64,000 nt of DNA from Metabacillus arenae (GCF_014773385.1 NZ_JACXAI010000010.1:107769-171768), one strand, 5' to 3'. Shown: positions 1-9,550, counted from the stretch's first letter. Numbers and translations are program-made. Notes: generated by a model not told the origin, from the sequence alone.

Positions 1-1
1 T

Positions 2-85
2 TTTAAAAGTCAAAGAGGCACTTATGTTCCAGAAACTACAGAAAAGTCCATGAAACCCTTCCATTTATATCCTCAAAAACTATAA
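2..85 (+). CDS. C-terminal end of an upstream gene (partial, uncertain)
   Basis: The window opens inside a frame that stays open for 27 codons and stops at TAA 83-85, about 45 bases before the response-regulator gene. The residues are mixed and protein-like (it ends HLYPQKL). It may be the tail of a gene lying mostly outside the window, or a chance open stretch. No family can be recognised. Confidence 0.3.
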   Translation, partial: FKSQRGTYVPETTEKSMKPFHLYPQKL

Positions 86-130
86 GATATTAGTTAGAGG
101 GATTTATAGTTAAGAGAGAAGGGAATTTAA

Positions 131-799
131 ATGCACAGGATTTTATATATTGAAGACAATCTTGAGATCGGTAAATGGGTAAAAAGTGAATTGGATAAAA
201 AAGGGTATTCTGTCGATTGGAAAAAGGATGGTACCGATGCAATTGATTTTGCAGAAGAGGCTGATTTGGTTATATTAGATGTTATGCTTCCCGGGCTTGA
301 CGGTTTCTCAGTAGGTAAAAGATTAAAGAGAAAACGTTCAGACCTTCCGATTCTCATATTATCTGCAAGGACTTCGGTAGAAGATAAACTGGAAGGATTA
401 GGATTTGCCGATGATTATTTGACAAAACCCTTCCATCCTGAAGAATTAAATGCCAGAATTGAAGTTTTATTAAGAAGATCTACTGATCAAAAGCCTAAAA
501 AGAGGAACATTAAACATTTGACCATTTACCCAGATCAGCGTATCGAAAACAATGAAACACAGGAAGAAATTATTTTGACAGGAAAACAGTATCAAATTCT
601 ATCTTATTTCCTTCGGCATCTAAATCAAATTCTAACAAAGGAACAGCTTTATGAAGGAGTTTGGGGAGAAAATTTTATAGAAGGCGATAAGACCCTAAAT
701 GTACATATTCGGTATCTTCGGGAAAAAATCGAAAAAAATCCAGCCAAACCAGAAATTATTGAAACGATTCGCGGAATTGGTTATAGGGTAAAAGCATGA
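131..799 (+). CDS. OmpR/PhoB-family response regulator
   Basis: DNA-binding response regulator of 222 residues, the normal length for the family. The receiver domain (about 1-115) has acidic residues E8/D9, phospho-acceptor D50 in LVILDVMLPG and K99 in YLTKPF. The C-terminal winged helix (about 125-222) ends in the typical ETIRGIGYRVKA. A purine-rich RBS (GAAGGGA) precedes the ATG. The gene overlaps the following histidine kinase by 4 bases (ATGA), so the two form a translationally coupled pair. The loop before ADDYLTKPF is one residue shorter than the common form. The signal and regulon cannot be told from sequence. Confidence 0.93.
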   Translation: MHRILYIEDNLEIGKWVKSELDKKGYSVDWKKDGTDAIDFAEEADLVILDVMLPGLDGFSVGKRLKRKRSDLPILILSARTSVEDKLEGLGFADDYLTKPFHPEELNARIEVLLRRSTDQKPKKRNIKHLTIYPDQRIENNETQEEIILTGKQYQILSYFLRHLNQILTKEQLYEGVWGENFIEGDKTLNVHIRYLREKIEKNPAKPEIIETIRGIGYRVKA

Positions 800-2148
800 A
801 ATTAAAACGGTCCTTGCTGTACCCCTATATTATTATTATCATTTGTGCCGTATTGGCCCTTCCTGTCGCTTTGCCTATTGCTTCCCTTTCTCTGCTTATT
901 CCAAGCATTCTTTTTACAGGTGAGGTGGAAAATCGCTATGATGAAAATCTCAATGATATTAAATCAGATTGGCATCAAGATGCAATAGATTTAGAAGGCG
1001 CTTCATCTGCAGAAATTGAAGCAGCTATGCAAGAGTGGAAGAAACGGTTTCCTGATGCAAACTTGATTTGGGTGGATGAGACAGGTAAAACTAGAGCAAC
1101 TTACCCAGAAAATGTATCTGGTATTCCTGAGAACTGGTCTCCTGCTTATTCCATTCAATTTATGGAAAATCACACCGGGTCAAACCTTTTTACTGTGGTA
1201 TCCTTCATTGGAGGAAGTCTTGAAAATGGATTTATCATTTTCCAAATAGATAAGAAATTTTTTGAAACGCCTATCGAACGTTTCGGGGATTGGTTTATAT
1301 ACGCCTATGCAGTAATCGTCATTTTGATTTTGCTTGGCTTTATCTTTTTTTCTTGGATGTTTTTTAACAAAATAAGAAAAAGGCTTATTCATCTTCAACA
1401 TGCAATGGGAAAAAGAGGAGAATTAGGAATATCAAAGATGATAGAAGTGCAAAGCAACGATGAAATTGGAGATCTGGAACGATCTTTTAACGATATGATT
1501 GAGCAGCTAAAAATGAGTAGAAAGAAAGAAAAAGAAGAAGAAGAGTTAAGAAGGCAGCTTATTGCTAATCTTTCCCACGACCTGAGAACCCCTTTGACAA
1601 CAGTCCGGACCGACGCCTATTCGCTGCTTGATGAATCGCTTTCTTCAAAAGGAAAGGAATCGGTTGACCGAATCGACCGGAAAATTCAATTTGTTGATAA
1701 GCTGATTGAGAACTTGCTATCTTATACTTTACTTTCCGCTGGCAAATATCCTTTTCACCCTGAAGAGGTAGAGATATCAAGGTTATTAAGGGAGACAATT
1801 GCGAATTGGTATCCTTTATTTGAATCAGAAGAAATGGAGGTTTCCGTAGAAATACCTCAGGAGGCTGTAGTATGGATTGTTGACAAGCAATGGATGGAAC
1901 GAATCCTTAATAATTTATTTCAAAATGTCATTCGTCATGCAAAAGAAGGGAAATACATTGGGATAAGACTGAATAAAAATCACTTCTTGGTCATGGACCA
2001 TGGCAAGGGATTTAAAGAAAAAAGCCTTGATGCAGGAGCGGGAATCGGCTTATCCATTATTGATTTGATGGTAAAGGAAATGGGCCTCGAATGGAAGCTG
2101 GATTTTAATAAAAAAGGAACAACAGTCATGATTGGTCAGCCAGAATAG
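796..2148 (+). CDS. Sensor histidine kinase, HAMP-HisKA-HATPase
   Basis: Membrane sensor kinase of 450 residues, partner of the OmpR-type regulator whose stop codon it overlaps. It has an N-terminal membrane helix (about 10-38), an extracytoplasmic sensor domain of about 125 residues, a second helix (about 166-190) and a HAMP linker. The HisKA H-box is NLSHDLRTPLTT with phospho-acceptor H261. The ATPase domain shows the N-box (NLFQNVIRHA), DHGKGF and GAGIGLSII. The sensor domain is not one I recognise, so the stimulus is unknown. A hairpin terminator follows directly. Confidence 0.92.
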   Translation: MKLKRSLLYPYIIIIICAVLALPVALPIASLSLLIPSILFTGEVENRYDENLNDIKSDWHQDAIDLEGASSAEIEAAMQEWKKRFPDANLIWVDETGKTRATYPENVSGIPENWSPAYSIQFMENHTGSNLFTVVSFIGGSLENGFIIFQIDKKFFETPIERFGDWFIYAYAVIVILILLGFIFFSWMFFNKIRKRLIHLQHAMGKRGELGISKMIEVQSNDEIGDLERSFNDMIEQLKMSRKKEKEEEELRRQLIANLSHDLRTPLTTVRTDAYSLLDESLSSKGKESVDRIDRKIQFVDKLIENLLSYTLLSAGKYPFHPEEVEISRLLRETIANWYPLFESEEMEVSVEIPQEAVVWIVDKQWMERILNNLFQNVIRHAKEGKYIGIRLNKNHFLVMDHGKGFKEKSLDAGAGIGLSIIDLMVKEMGLEWKLDFNKKGTTVMIGQPE

Positions 2149-2160
2149 CATTTAATGATG

Positions 2161-2190
2161 AGAGCTGAAGTAAAATCAGCTCTTTTTTTA
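2161..2190 (+). terminator. Rho-independent terminator of the two-component operon
   Basis: Eight-base perfect inverted repeat AGAGCTGA / TCAGCTCT with a 7-base loop, followed by a run of T, 12 bases after the kinase stop codon. Confidence 0.85.
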
Positions 2191-2221
2191 ATGTCGGTAA
2201 TACGGTACTTCCTATTTTCGG

Positions 2222-2251
2222 CGGTACCAGGTTCAAAGGTACCTGGTACCG
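2222..2251. repeat. Short perfect palindrome built on GGTACC
   Basis: An 11-base perfect inverted repeat (CGGTACCAGGT / ACCTGGTACCG) with an 8-base loop, between two converging genes. It lacks a proper T-tract and is not needed as a terminator because a good one lies just upstream. It resembles the small GGTACC/GGTGCC palindromic elements scattered between Bacillaceae genes. That resemblance is from memory, not from a search. Confidence 0.6.
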
Positions 2252-2284
2252 TTGTCCTTCGATAAGATTCCCTCTATAATATGG

Positions 2285-2860
2285 TTAAACTTGCTTCCAC
2301 TTTTTCTCCATCTTAGGAGGAGCATAGCTGGTCATTTGCTTAATAAGCTCCTCCGGTTCTGATGCAGCACCGATCAATTTGAGGTGGGAGTCATTTGAAA
2401 AACCTTCCTGAATACTGAATTTTACGAGTTGAATGAGCGGATCGTAATAACCTCGAACATTATACAAGCCTATCGGTTTTTCATGAATGCCGATTTGGGC
2501 CCAGCACAGGACTTCAAAAAGCTCTTCAAACGTCCCAAGTCCGCCGGGTAAAGCAATGTAGGCATCAGCGAGCTCACTCATTTTTGCCTTGCGCTCATGC
2601 ATGCCATTTACTTCAATTAGTTCTGTTAATTCTGTATGGACAATTTCACCGCTGAATAAGCCAACAGGCATAATTCCTGTAACTTTTCCACCCTGAGATA
2701 GTACCTCGTTTGCAATTTCTCCCATTAAACCGACCTTTGACCCTCCATATATAAGCTGGAAATCATTTTGAGCCATGTAATTTCCTAGTTCTCTTGCTTT
2801 CATTTTATACTCTTCTCGAACTCCTACATTAGAACCAGCAAAAATACAAATCGATTTCAT
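2285..2860 (-). CDS. LOG-family protein (nucleoside 5'-monophosphate phosphoribohydrolase)
   Basis: Member of the LOG ('lysine decarboxylase-like') family, 191 residues, related to Bacillus YvdD. The family cleaves N6-modified or plain AMP-type nucleotides to base and ribose 5-phosphate in the cytosol. The Rossmann-like start CIFAGSNVG, the GGSKVGLMG segment and the signature [12 protein letters not shown] are intact. I start at the ATG giving [11 protein letters not shown], the usual family N-terminus with GGGTGA 5 bases upstream, rather than the GTG three codons earlier. Monocistronic; it converges on the upstream two-component operon. Confidence 0.9.
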   Translation of the reverse strand: MKSICIFAGSNVGVREEYKMKARELGNYMAQNDFQLIYGGSKVGLMGEIANEVLSQGGKVTGIMPVGLFSGEIVHTELTELIEVNGMHERKAKMSELADAYIALPGGLGTFEELFEVLCWAQIGIHEKPIGLYNVRGYYDPLIQLVKFSIQEGFSNDSHLKLIGAASEPEELIKQMTSYAPPKMEKKWKQV

Positions 2861-3305
2861 ATATATCACCCAATCTTTTGGTAGAATTTTGACTCTCTCT
2901 ATTAACTTAACTCCTTCTGACCTGTCTTATCAATAGCTAAGTGATAAAATGAATTCTATGTTCGTATGCTCTGTATGTATGTCTAAAAGCATGCTTGTTC
3001 GAAAATGCGTAAACTTCCAGTAAACAAAGGAATTCAAGCGGGAATTGAGTCAGCATCAGAATCGAGCTTTTCCACCCATTTATCCAAGCTGGGCGTTATT
3101 CTAATAGTACTAGCGATGCTTACTGTCCTAAGGCAGAAACTAAGAAGCCTCTCCCTCTAATTATTCGATTTATCCAACATTAAATCTGCTTTCAATATCC
3201 CAGTTCCTAATTGAAGATACGGTATGCGACCTAGAAAAACGATGGGTTTTAGAATATCATTAGAATACAAATAAAAAAGTAGTATGATAAAATCGGGTGA
3301 ACGAA
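2861..3305. other. Intergenic region, 445 bases, between divergent genes
   Basis: No open frame of note. It must hold the promoters of the LOG gene (leftward) and of citS (rightward). For citS a -10-like TATGAT (3283-3288) lies 17 bases after a poor -35 (TTAGAA, 3260-3265). Nothing else recognisable. Confidence 0.5.
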
Positions 3306-4934
3306 ATGAAATTACAAAAAGGCTATACACTTCAAACGAAAATACTAGGCTTGGTTGTGATTATTGTTTTTATGTCTGTAGGATTATTGACGGGGATTAT
3401 TGCCTACTTAGAGGTGGTATCTACGAAAGACCGCACAAAACAACTTGCGCTTCAAACTGCTACAGCCGTGTCACTAATGCCTAGTGTTCAAAAAGCTGTT
3501 CAATCAGGCGAGCCTTCATCAACCATTCAGCCCCTTACAGAGCAAATTGGTTATCAAGTAAGCGCTACAAATATAATTGTTTCCGATTCAGATAATAAAT
3601 ATATAGCACACGTAGATTCTGAACAAATTGGAAAGCGGGGAAAAATAGAAAGTAACTATAAAGCTTTGGTGTTTGGGGGATATTCTACTTCAGAATCAGA
3701 GGGATCCTTTGGTCCTTCCATTGTTGCTAAAGCACCAGTTTATTGGAATTTCGGTGAGTATAAACAAGTTGTAGGAGTTGTGACAGTTGAATACTTAATG
3801 AAAGAAATAAACGAAAGTATCATAAACAAGCTAGTGAAAATTGGATTATTTTCCTTTCTGGCACTCATCATTGGTATTTCAGGGGGTATACTGTTAGCCA
3901 AAAGTATTCGAAAAGACACGTTAGGCTTAGAGCCATATCAAATCTCTGCATTATTTAGGGAACGGCATGCTATGCTTCTAGCAATAAGAGAAGGAATACT
4001 TGCCATTGATTCTGAGGGAAAGATTACAATGATGAATAACTCAGCAAGAAGACTGTTAAATTTGTCAGAAGGTGATATTCATCGGCTTGTTGAAAATGTT
4101 TTACCCAGTACTGGTATGTTGAGAGTACTTGAAACAGGAGATCCGGAAATGGATAGAGAAGAAACTTTAAACGGCAAAAGCGTGATCGTAAATCGAACAC
4201 CTATCATTGAAAATGACCAAATAGTAGGAGTAATATCAAGTTTTAGGGATAAAACAGAGCTTAAATCTCTGATTGAAACTCTTTCAGAGGTAAGGAAACA
4301 CTCTGAGGATTTACGTGCACAAACCCATGAGTTTACGAATAAGCTTTATGTCATTTTGGGATTGCTTCAGCTTGATCAAACAGATGAAGCGATTAAGTTC
4401 ATTCAAGAAGAAGCAGCCCTCCACAAAACACAGAATAAAATTCTTTTTGAGCAAATAGAGGATCCGAAAATACAGGCTATTCTTTTGGCGAAACTTGGGA
4501 AGGCATCTGAAAAGAAAATAAACTTTCAAATTGATGAAAACAGTTCTTTAAATAGACTTCCTAATCATATTTCTCTTTCACAGCTCATTACCATTGCAGG
4601 TAATCTGATAGATAATGCATTTGATGCAGTAAAGAATCAGCCGGTAAAAAAAGTTACATTTTTTATTACCGATATTGGAAACGATGTCGTTTTGGAAGTA
4701 TCAGATACTGGTGCTGGAATGCCTGATCATTTTCTAGGACATATTTTTGATAAAGGGATATCCTCAAAAGGAAAAGATCGCGGGTATGGATTAGCGAATG
4801 TGAAGGAGTCGGTTGAGCAATTAAATGGTCTTATTGAACTATCACGTGAAAATAACTTAACTACTTTTACTATTTATTTACCAAAAAAAGAGAGGGGACG
4901 GGACGAGGATGAAAGTAGCAATAGCGGAAGATGA
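3306..4934 (+). CDS. citS: CitS-type sensor histidine kinase (citrate/C4-dicarboxylate family)
   Basis: Sensor kinase of the CitA/DcuS family, 542 residues. It has an N-terminal membrane helix (about 10-32), a periplasmic-type PDC/Cache sensor domain (about 35-165), a second helix (about 172-195), a PAS domain (about 205-300), the H-box QTHEFTNKL with H341, and an ATPase domain with GNLIDNAFDAV, DTGAGMP and GYGLANVKES. CitT, the YflP-like binding protein and CitM follow, as in Bacillus citrate loci, which makes citrate the likely ligand; malate or C4 acids cannot be excluded. The ATG at 3306 with GGGTGA upstream is preferred over the GTG three codons earlier. The gene overlaps citT by 26 bases. 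Confidence 0.88.
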   Translation: MKLQKGYTLQTKILGLVVIIVFMSVGLLTGIIAYLEVVSTKDRTKQLALQTATAVSLMPSVQKAVQSGEPSSTIQPLTEQIGYQVSATNIIVSDSDNKYIAHVDSEQIGKRGKIESNYKALVFGGYSTSESEGSFGPSIVAKAPVYWNFGEYKQVVGVVTVEYLMKEINESIINKLVKIGLFSFLALIIGISGGILLAKSIRKDTLGLEPYQISALFRERHAMLLAIREGILAIDSEGKITMMNNSARRLLNLSEGDIHRLVENVLPSTGMLRVLETGDPEMDREETLNGKSVIVNRTPIIENDQIVGVISSFRDKTELKSLIETLSEVRKHSEDLRAQTHEFTNKLYVILGLLQLDQTDEAIKFIQEEAALHKTQNKILFEQIEDPKIQAILLAKLGKASEKKINFQIDENSSLNRLPNHISLSQLITIAGNLIDNAFDAVKNQPVKKVTFFITDIGNDVVLEVSDTGAGMPDHFLGHIFDKGISSKGKDRGYGLANVKESVEQLNGLIELSRENNLTTFTIYLPKKERGRDEDESSNSGR

Positions 4935-5589
4935 TTTTAGAGTCGCCTTAATCCATGAAAAATTTCTTCAAAAGATTCCAGAAGTAGAAGTAGCAGCTAA
5001 AGCCCTTAATGCAAAAGAGACTTTAGAAATGCTAAATGCACAAGAAATTGATTTGTTGTTACTTGATGTCTATCTTCCTGACAAATTAGGAACTGACTTA
5101 CTTCCAATTATGAGAGAAAAGTATCCAGAGGTTGACATTATTCTAATTACTGCGGCAACAGAAAAGAAAATGATCGAAAAAGCCATGAATTATGGAGTTG
5201 ATCACTTCTTAATAAAACCTGTAACAATGGAAAAATTTATGGAAGCAATCGAAGCCTATCAATTAAAAAAGAACTGGTTGAATTCGCAGGAGGTTCCAAC
5301 ACAAGAATGGGTAGATAAGTATTTTGAAAAGTCAGGAAAAGAAACTCCTGTAAAAAAAGAGCTGCCAGCAGGGGTAGACTATCTCACTTTAGAAAATGTG
5401 AAGAAAATCTTGATTAGTGAAAAAAAAACCGGCCTATCTGCTGAGGAGGTGGCTGCAAAAATGGGTGCCTCCCGCACTACAGCAAGACGCTATCTGGAAT
5501 ATTTAGTTTCTATCGAAATAGCTGAAGCTAAAATTCATTATGGAATAGTCGGCAGGCCAGAGCGAAAATATTGTGTGAAAGAAATTTAA
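4909..5589 (+). CDS. citT: CitT-type response regulator
   Basis: Response regulator of 226 residues of the CitT/DctR/MalR group. Receiver domain with acidic residues E7-D9 and phospho-acceptor D53 in LLLLDVYLPD, and a lysine in FLIKPV. A linker leads to a C-terminal helix-turn-helix (about 165-226; GLSAEEVAAKMGASRTTARRYLEYL). It begins inside the end of citS, so the two are co-translated. By family knowledge it activates transcription of the citrate transporter gene when phosphorylated, probably acting on the promoter regions before the binding-protein gene and citM. Confidence 0.88.
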   Translation: MKVAIAEDDFRVALIHEKFLQKIPEVEVAAKALNAKETLEMLNAQEIDLLLLDVYLPDKLGTDLLPIMREKYPEVDIILITAATEKKMIEKAMNYGVDHFLIKPVTMEKFMEAIEAYQLKKNWLNSQEVPTQEWVDKYFEKSGKETPVKKELPAGVDYLTLENVKKILISEKKTGLSAEEVAAKMGASRTTARRYLEYLVSIEIAEAKIHYGIVGRPERKYCVKEI

Positions 5590-5637
5590 AAACTAAAATT
5601 TTGGCAAAAGAGGAGAACATGGAGGAGGATGAATAGG

Positions 5638-6159
5638 ATGGCAGACTTACGTTACCCTATTGGACAATTTAAGTATGAAAAAGAACTTTCGATGAATGTA
5701 ATAGAAAAATGGATTAATGAAATTGAAGTTGCTCCTGCAAAATTAAAGGCAGCTGTTAAGAATCTAACAGATGATCAGCTAGATACACCTTATCGCTCCG
5801 GAGGTTGGACTGTCCGCCAAGTCGTGCATCATATAGCAGACAGTCATATTAATAGCTACACCCGTTTAAAATTATCCCTTACCGAGGAAAATCCGACAAT
5901 TAAGCCCTATTTAGAGGAAAAGTGGGCGGAACTCCCAGATTCAAAGTTGGATATTGATGTTTCACTTTCGCTGTTAGCAGCCTTACATCGTAGATGGGTC
6001 ACTTTGCTGAGATCGCTGTTACCTAGTGAGCTTGAAAAGATATTTTATCATCCAGATTCAGGAGCAATCACTATCGGGGAAAGTATTGGACTATACGCAT
6101 GGCATGGGAGTCATCATATTGCACATATCACTTCTCTTCGTCAGCGGCAAGACTGGTGA
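5638..6159 (+). CDS. bstA: DinB-fold bacillithiol transferase-like protein (YfiT/BstA type)
   Basis: Metal-binding four-helix DinB-fold protein of 173 residues. The start ([14 protein letters not shown]), the stretch [19 protein letters not shown] and the C-terminal [12 protein letters not shown] match Bacillus YfiT/BstA. The three histidines that bind the metal are present. BstA attaches bacillithiol to electrophiles in the cytosol. The second ATG is chosen because GGAGGAGG sits 9 bases before it, while the first ATG touches that RBS. Its place inside a citrate locus is unusual and may reflect read-through from citT rather than shared function. Confidence 0.85.
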   Translation: MADLRYPIGQFKYEKELSMNVIEKWINEIEVAPAKLKAAVKNLTDDQLDTPYRSGGWTVRQVVHHIADSHINSYTRLKLSLTEENPTIKPYLEEKWAELPDSKLDIDVSLSLLAALHRRWVTLLRSLLPSELEKIFYHPDSGAITIGESIGLYAWHGSHHIAHITSLRQRQDW

Positions 6160-6324
6160 GACTGAAAAACTGCAGTTTTGTTAAAAAGGCAGTTATTTGA
6201 ATTAGAGCCATTTCATCTATTTCCACCATTGATGTTTAATTTCCAAAAGCATGAGAGGGGCTTATGTTATTTTTCTTAATTATATTTCCATGCTTTTACT
6301 TTTTTCAGGCAAGGGGGATAAAAG

Positions 6325-7293
6325 ATGAAGAAAGTGTTGGTCTTAATGATCTCATTTTTATTACTTACTTCATGTTTCCAAAAGAATGAGAATAGTGAAG
6401 TTTTTCCTTCAAAAGATTTACACATTATAGCATCTGCCTCGCCTGGTGGAGGCTGGGATAGAACCGCGCGTTCTATTAAAAGGGTTCTATCCGAAGCAGG
6501 GATTACAAAGCAGTCAATTACTGTTGAGAATAAGCCGGGGGGAGGAGGAGAAGTTGGCTGGAGATATTTGCAAAATCAGAATTCCAATGCTATTTCAGTG
6601 AATTCAAGCTTGCTTTTAACTAACCACCTTCTTGGGCAAAGTCAATTGACCTATGAAGATTTTACTCCTCTTGCCATACTAGCAACTGAGTGGATATCTG
6701 TCACTGTTAATAAGGAATCAAAGATCCAGACTACCAGTGATTTAATTTCGCAGTTGAAGAGGGATCCTAAATCACTAAAAGTTGGGATCGCTCCCGGATT
6801 AGGAAATGGGGACCAGCTTTCCTTTGTGCAGATTCTTAAAAAAGCAGGCGTCGACCCAGCTGATATTGATTTTGTGGTATATGATAGTGGTGGAGAAATC
6901 GTAAATGCTTTATTAGAGGGGAAAATTGATGTCATTACAACAGCGGTATCAGAGGTAGAGGAACATCATCAAGAAGGGAACCTGCAAATTTTAGCTGTTA
7001 GCTCAGAAAAAAGAATTGAAGGATTAGAGGATGTTCCTACATGGACAGAGGAAGGTATTGAAATTGTTTTTCCTCACTGGAGAGGAATTATGGGCCCTCC
7101 TGATATGAAGGATGAAGAGGTTAGTTACTGGAATGATGTAATTGAAGAGATGGTTAAAACAGAGGAATGGAAAGAGATTTTAAAAAATAATGAATGGAAC
7201 AACTTTTATAAAAATAGTGACCAAGCTAAAGAATTTTTGAAAGAACAAAATAAATTATATTACGAGCTATTAAATGATTCTGGGTTATTATAG
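6325..7293 (+). CDS. yflP: TctC/Bug-family solute-binding lipoprotein (YflP-like)
   Basis: Secreted binding protein of the tripartite tricarboxylate (Bug/TctC) family, 322 residues. A lipoprotein signal peptide ends in LLTSC with lipidated C17. The mature domain carries family landmarks ASPGGGWDRTAR, ENKPGGGGEVGW and the GIAPGLGNGD loop. No TctA/TctB membrane partners are nearby. As in B. subtilis, such a protein stands next to citST and citM, suggesting it presents a carboxylate to CitS or CitM rather than serving a TctAB permease (inference). The RBS AAGGGGGA lies 7 bases before the ATG. Confidence 0.88.
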   Translation: MKKVLVLMISFLLLTSCFQKNENSEVFPSKDLHIIASASPGGGWDRTARSIKRVLSEAGITKQSITVENKPGGGGEVGWRYLQNQNSNAISVNSSLLLTNHLLGQSQLTYEDFTPLAILATEWISVTVNKESKIQTTSDLISQLKRDPKSLKVGIAPGLGNGDQLSFVQILKKAGVDPADIDFVVYDSGGEIVNALLEGKIDVITTAVSEVEEHHQEGNLQILAVSSEKRIEGLEDVPTWTEEGIEIVFPHWRGIMGPPDMKDEEVSYWNDVIEEMVKTEEWKEILKNNEWNNFYKNSDQAKEFLKEQNKLYYELLNDSGLL

Positions 7294-7445
7294 GATTTTT
7301 AGAGAGAGAAAAAAGAACAGCTTTTCGTTTCATTTGATTAATAGCAAAGATCGAAATCAAGCTAATTGGATTAACCATATGTTGGAAAAAGTAACTCAGA
7401 TAACCCATTATTAAGTTTGTTCAATAAATAAAAGGCTTTATCTAA

Positions 7446-7477
7446 AATGACCCCACACCACATAAATAGGGGTCATT
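7446..7477 (+). terminator. Possible terminator after the binding-protein gene
   Basis: Nine-base perfect inverted repeat AATGACCCC / GGGGTCATT with a 14-base loop. The T-tract is weak (ACTATTTG), so termination is plausible rather than certain. Confidence 0.45.
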
Positions 7478-7732
7478 ACTATTTGTATAAGGCAGTTTTC
7501 GCAAACTTTATTGCTAATTGAAAAAAGTAATGGCTTCCAGAGTTAATGTACTCCTCACCAAATCATCGATTGCCCCATTTAGACGTTCCATTGTAACTTT
7601 GTATATATAGCTTATAGATAAAGGCTTCCTCTTTAGATAAATTTTCTATTAATGAAAAATAGGGAAAACAACTAATCTTCTTCGTGAACAAAATGAACAA
7701 AATGCATTTTTAAAATTAAAAGAATCTTATTT

Positions 7733-7746
7733 TGAAAACGGTTACA
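7733..7746 (+). promoter_or_regulatory. cre (CcpA-binding) site upstream of citM
   Basis: TGAAAACGGTTACA matches the Bacillus cre consensus TGWNANCGNTNWCA at every defined position, about 95 bases before the citM start. CcpA repression of citrate uptake is known for B. subtilis citM. The site here suggests the same carbon control. Confidence 0.75.
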
Positions 7747-7840
7747 CATTAAAAAAACTACTTTATAATTCAACTTAATATTCAAAAAATAATCAACAAA
7801 ATGAATTGGAAGCGTATTCGAATTTGGGGGGATGGTAGTT

Positions 7841-9148
7841 TTGCTTGCTTTATTAGGATTTTTAATGATTATTGTATTTATGTTTTTAATCATGACAAAA
7901 AGAATGTCAGCTTTAATTGCACTTGCGGTCATACCAATATTGTTTGGAGTGATTGGCGGCTTTGGTCTTAAATTAGGACCCATGATGTTAGAAGGAATTG
8001 AGACTGTAGCCCCGACTGGGGTCATGTTACTGTTTGCGATCCTGTATTTTGGAATTATGATTGATGCGGGTTTGTTTGATCCTCTTATTTCCACAATATT
8101 AAAGATTGTTAAGGGAGATCCGTTAAAGATTGTGATTGGAACAGCAGCACTTTCATCGATGATTGCATTAGATGGGGACGGAACAACAACTTATATGATC
8201 ACCGTTTCAGCGATGTTGCCGCTGTATAATCGTATAGGGATGAATCCTCTCATTTTAACATGCATAGCCATGTTATCATTTGGAGTCATGAATATGACTC
8301 CATGGGGTGGACCGACTGCAAGAGCTGTAAGTGCCCTGCAGCTTGATGTAGCTGATGTATTTATACCACTTATTCCAGTTATGGCTTGCGGCATTATTTG
8401 GATCTTTGTGACAGCTTTTATACTAGGAAAAAAAGAGCGCAAACGATTGGGAGTTGCATCAATTCAATATTCTCCAGAAGAAAAGCATACATTTCAAAGT
8501 TTAGCAGCAACTGCTGAAATTGATGACTTTAAACGCCCTAAGTTAATATGGGTAAACTTATTGTTAACTTTGGCTCTTCTTACTGGATTATTTCTAAGTA
8601 TATTGCCTCTTCCAGTATTATTTATGGTTGCTTTCGCATTAGCTGTTCTTCTTAACTATCCAAACTTAGAGGAACAGAAGAAACGTATATCCTCACATGC
8701 TGCAAATGCTCTTGCGGTTGTCTCATTGGTATTTGCCTCGGGGATTTTTACTGGTATTTTATCAGGAACAGAAATGGTGGACGCGATGGCAAATAGTTTA
8801 ATTTCGATTATTCCTGAATCTCTTGGATCTTCGATGGCAGTTATTACTGCGATAACAAGTCTTCCATTTACGTATTTTATGGCAAATGATCCATACTATT
8901 ATGGAGTGTTGCCGATCATTGCAAAAACTGCTGCTGCCTATGGAGTTGAACCTGTTGAAATTGCACGTGCCTCTATATTAGGCCAGCCAATACATGCTAT
9001 GAGTCCATTAATGGCATCCGCTTACCTTTTAGTAGGAATGGCGGGTGTAGATTTTGGAGAACATCAGAAATTCATATTCAAATGGGCACTTGGAACAGCT
9101 GTTGTTATGATCATTGCTGCTATATTATTTGGAGTTATTACTTTTTAA
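7841..9148 (+). CDS. citM: CitM-type divalent metal-citrate:H+ symporter
   Basis: CitMHS-family secondary transporter, 435 residues, with about 12 hydrophobic segments. The conserved block ALDGDGTTTYMITVSAMLPLYNRIGM and the NMTPWGGPTARAVSALQ loop are typical. It moves Mg-citrate-type complexes with protons across the membrane. I start at TTG 7841 (MLALLGFLMI, the usual CitM N-terminus), because GGGGGG (7826-7831) is 9 bases upstream. The ATG at 7832 abuts that RBS. It is the last gene of the citrate locus. Confidence 0.92.
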   Translation: MLALLGFLMIIVFMFLIMTKRMSALIALAVIPILFGVIGGFGLKLGPMMLEGIETVAPTGVMLLFAILYFGIMIDAGLFDPLISTILKIVKGDPLKIVIGTAALSSMIALDGDGTTTYMITVSAMLPLYNRIGMNPLILTCIAMLSFGVMNMTPWGGPTARAVSALQLDVADVFIPLIPVMACGIIWIFVTAFILGKKERKRLGVASIQYSPEEKHTFQSLAATAEIDDFKRPKLIWVNLLLTLALLTGLFLSILPLPVLFMVAFALAVLLNYPNLEEQKKRISSHAANALAVVSLVFASGIFTGILSGTEMVDAMANSLISIIPESLGSSMAVITAITSLPFTYFMANDPYYYGVLPIIAKTAAAYGVEPVEIARASILGQPIHAMSPLMASAYLLVGMAGVDFGEHQKFIFKWALGTAVVMIIAAILFGVITF

Positions 9149-9401
9149 CTGCCGCTTCAATATACATTCAATAGAGTTTTCCAGGGTCATTTGCAGGAAT
9201 TTAAAAAACTCATAACAGGAATGTATGATTTAGCCTGCTGATCAGCTTTCCTACTTGTTATAAGTGTCAGACCTTCTGGTGAACCAAATAAAAAAGCTGC
9301 AAAAAAGGGTTATAAAATTAAATAAGAGATCATTTACTTTTAATAGGACAGACAATAAGAAACAAGATAAGAACCGTATCAACATAGGAGGCTAAAGACA
9401 A

Positions 9402-9542
9402 ATGTGGGTAATCACTGTTTACTCAAAGAAAAATATCCGGATGTTTGAATTTGATAATGAGAAGGAAGCAAAAGAGAAATATAAAAGTATTAAAGAATGT
9501 AAGATTTTATCGAATGTGATTTATTATAATGATGTGATGTAA
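9402..9542 (+). CDS. Small conserved-looking protein, 46 residues
   Basis: ATG preceded by TAGGAGGCT with good spacing and followed within 10 bases by a 17-bp perfect terminator stem, so this is very likely a real gene. The product begins MWVITVYSKKNIRMFEF and is rich in aromatic and charged residues, with no membrane segment or signal peptide. It resembles short Bacillus hypothetical proteins that begin with a beta-strand of this kind. Function unknown. Confidence 0.75.
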   Translation: MWVITVYSKKNIRMFEFDNEKEAKEKYKSIKECKILSNVIYYNDVM

Positions 9543-9550
9543 GGGAATGA

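Larger units (their letters stand above)
7294..7840. other. Intergenic leader of citM, 547 bases
   Basis: Contains the hairpin at 7446-7477 and the CcpA site at 7733-7746. No protein-like frame is visible on either strand. The long AT-rich leader is where CitT would be expected to bind, but I cannot define its site. Confidence 0.5.

Noticed and set aside
9250..9325. Short plus-strand stretch ending PNKKAAKKGYKIK
   Set aside because: About 20 codons of lysine-rich sequence in an A-rich region; cannot be told from chance.
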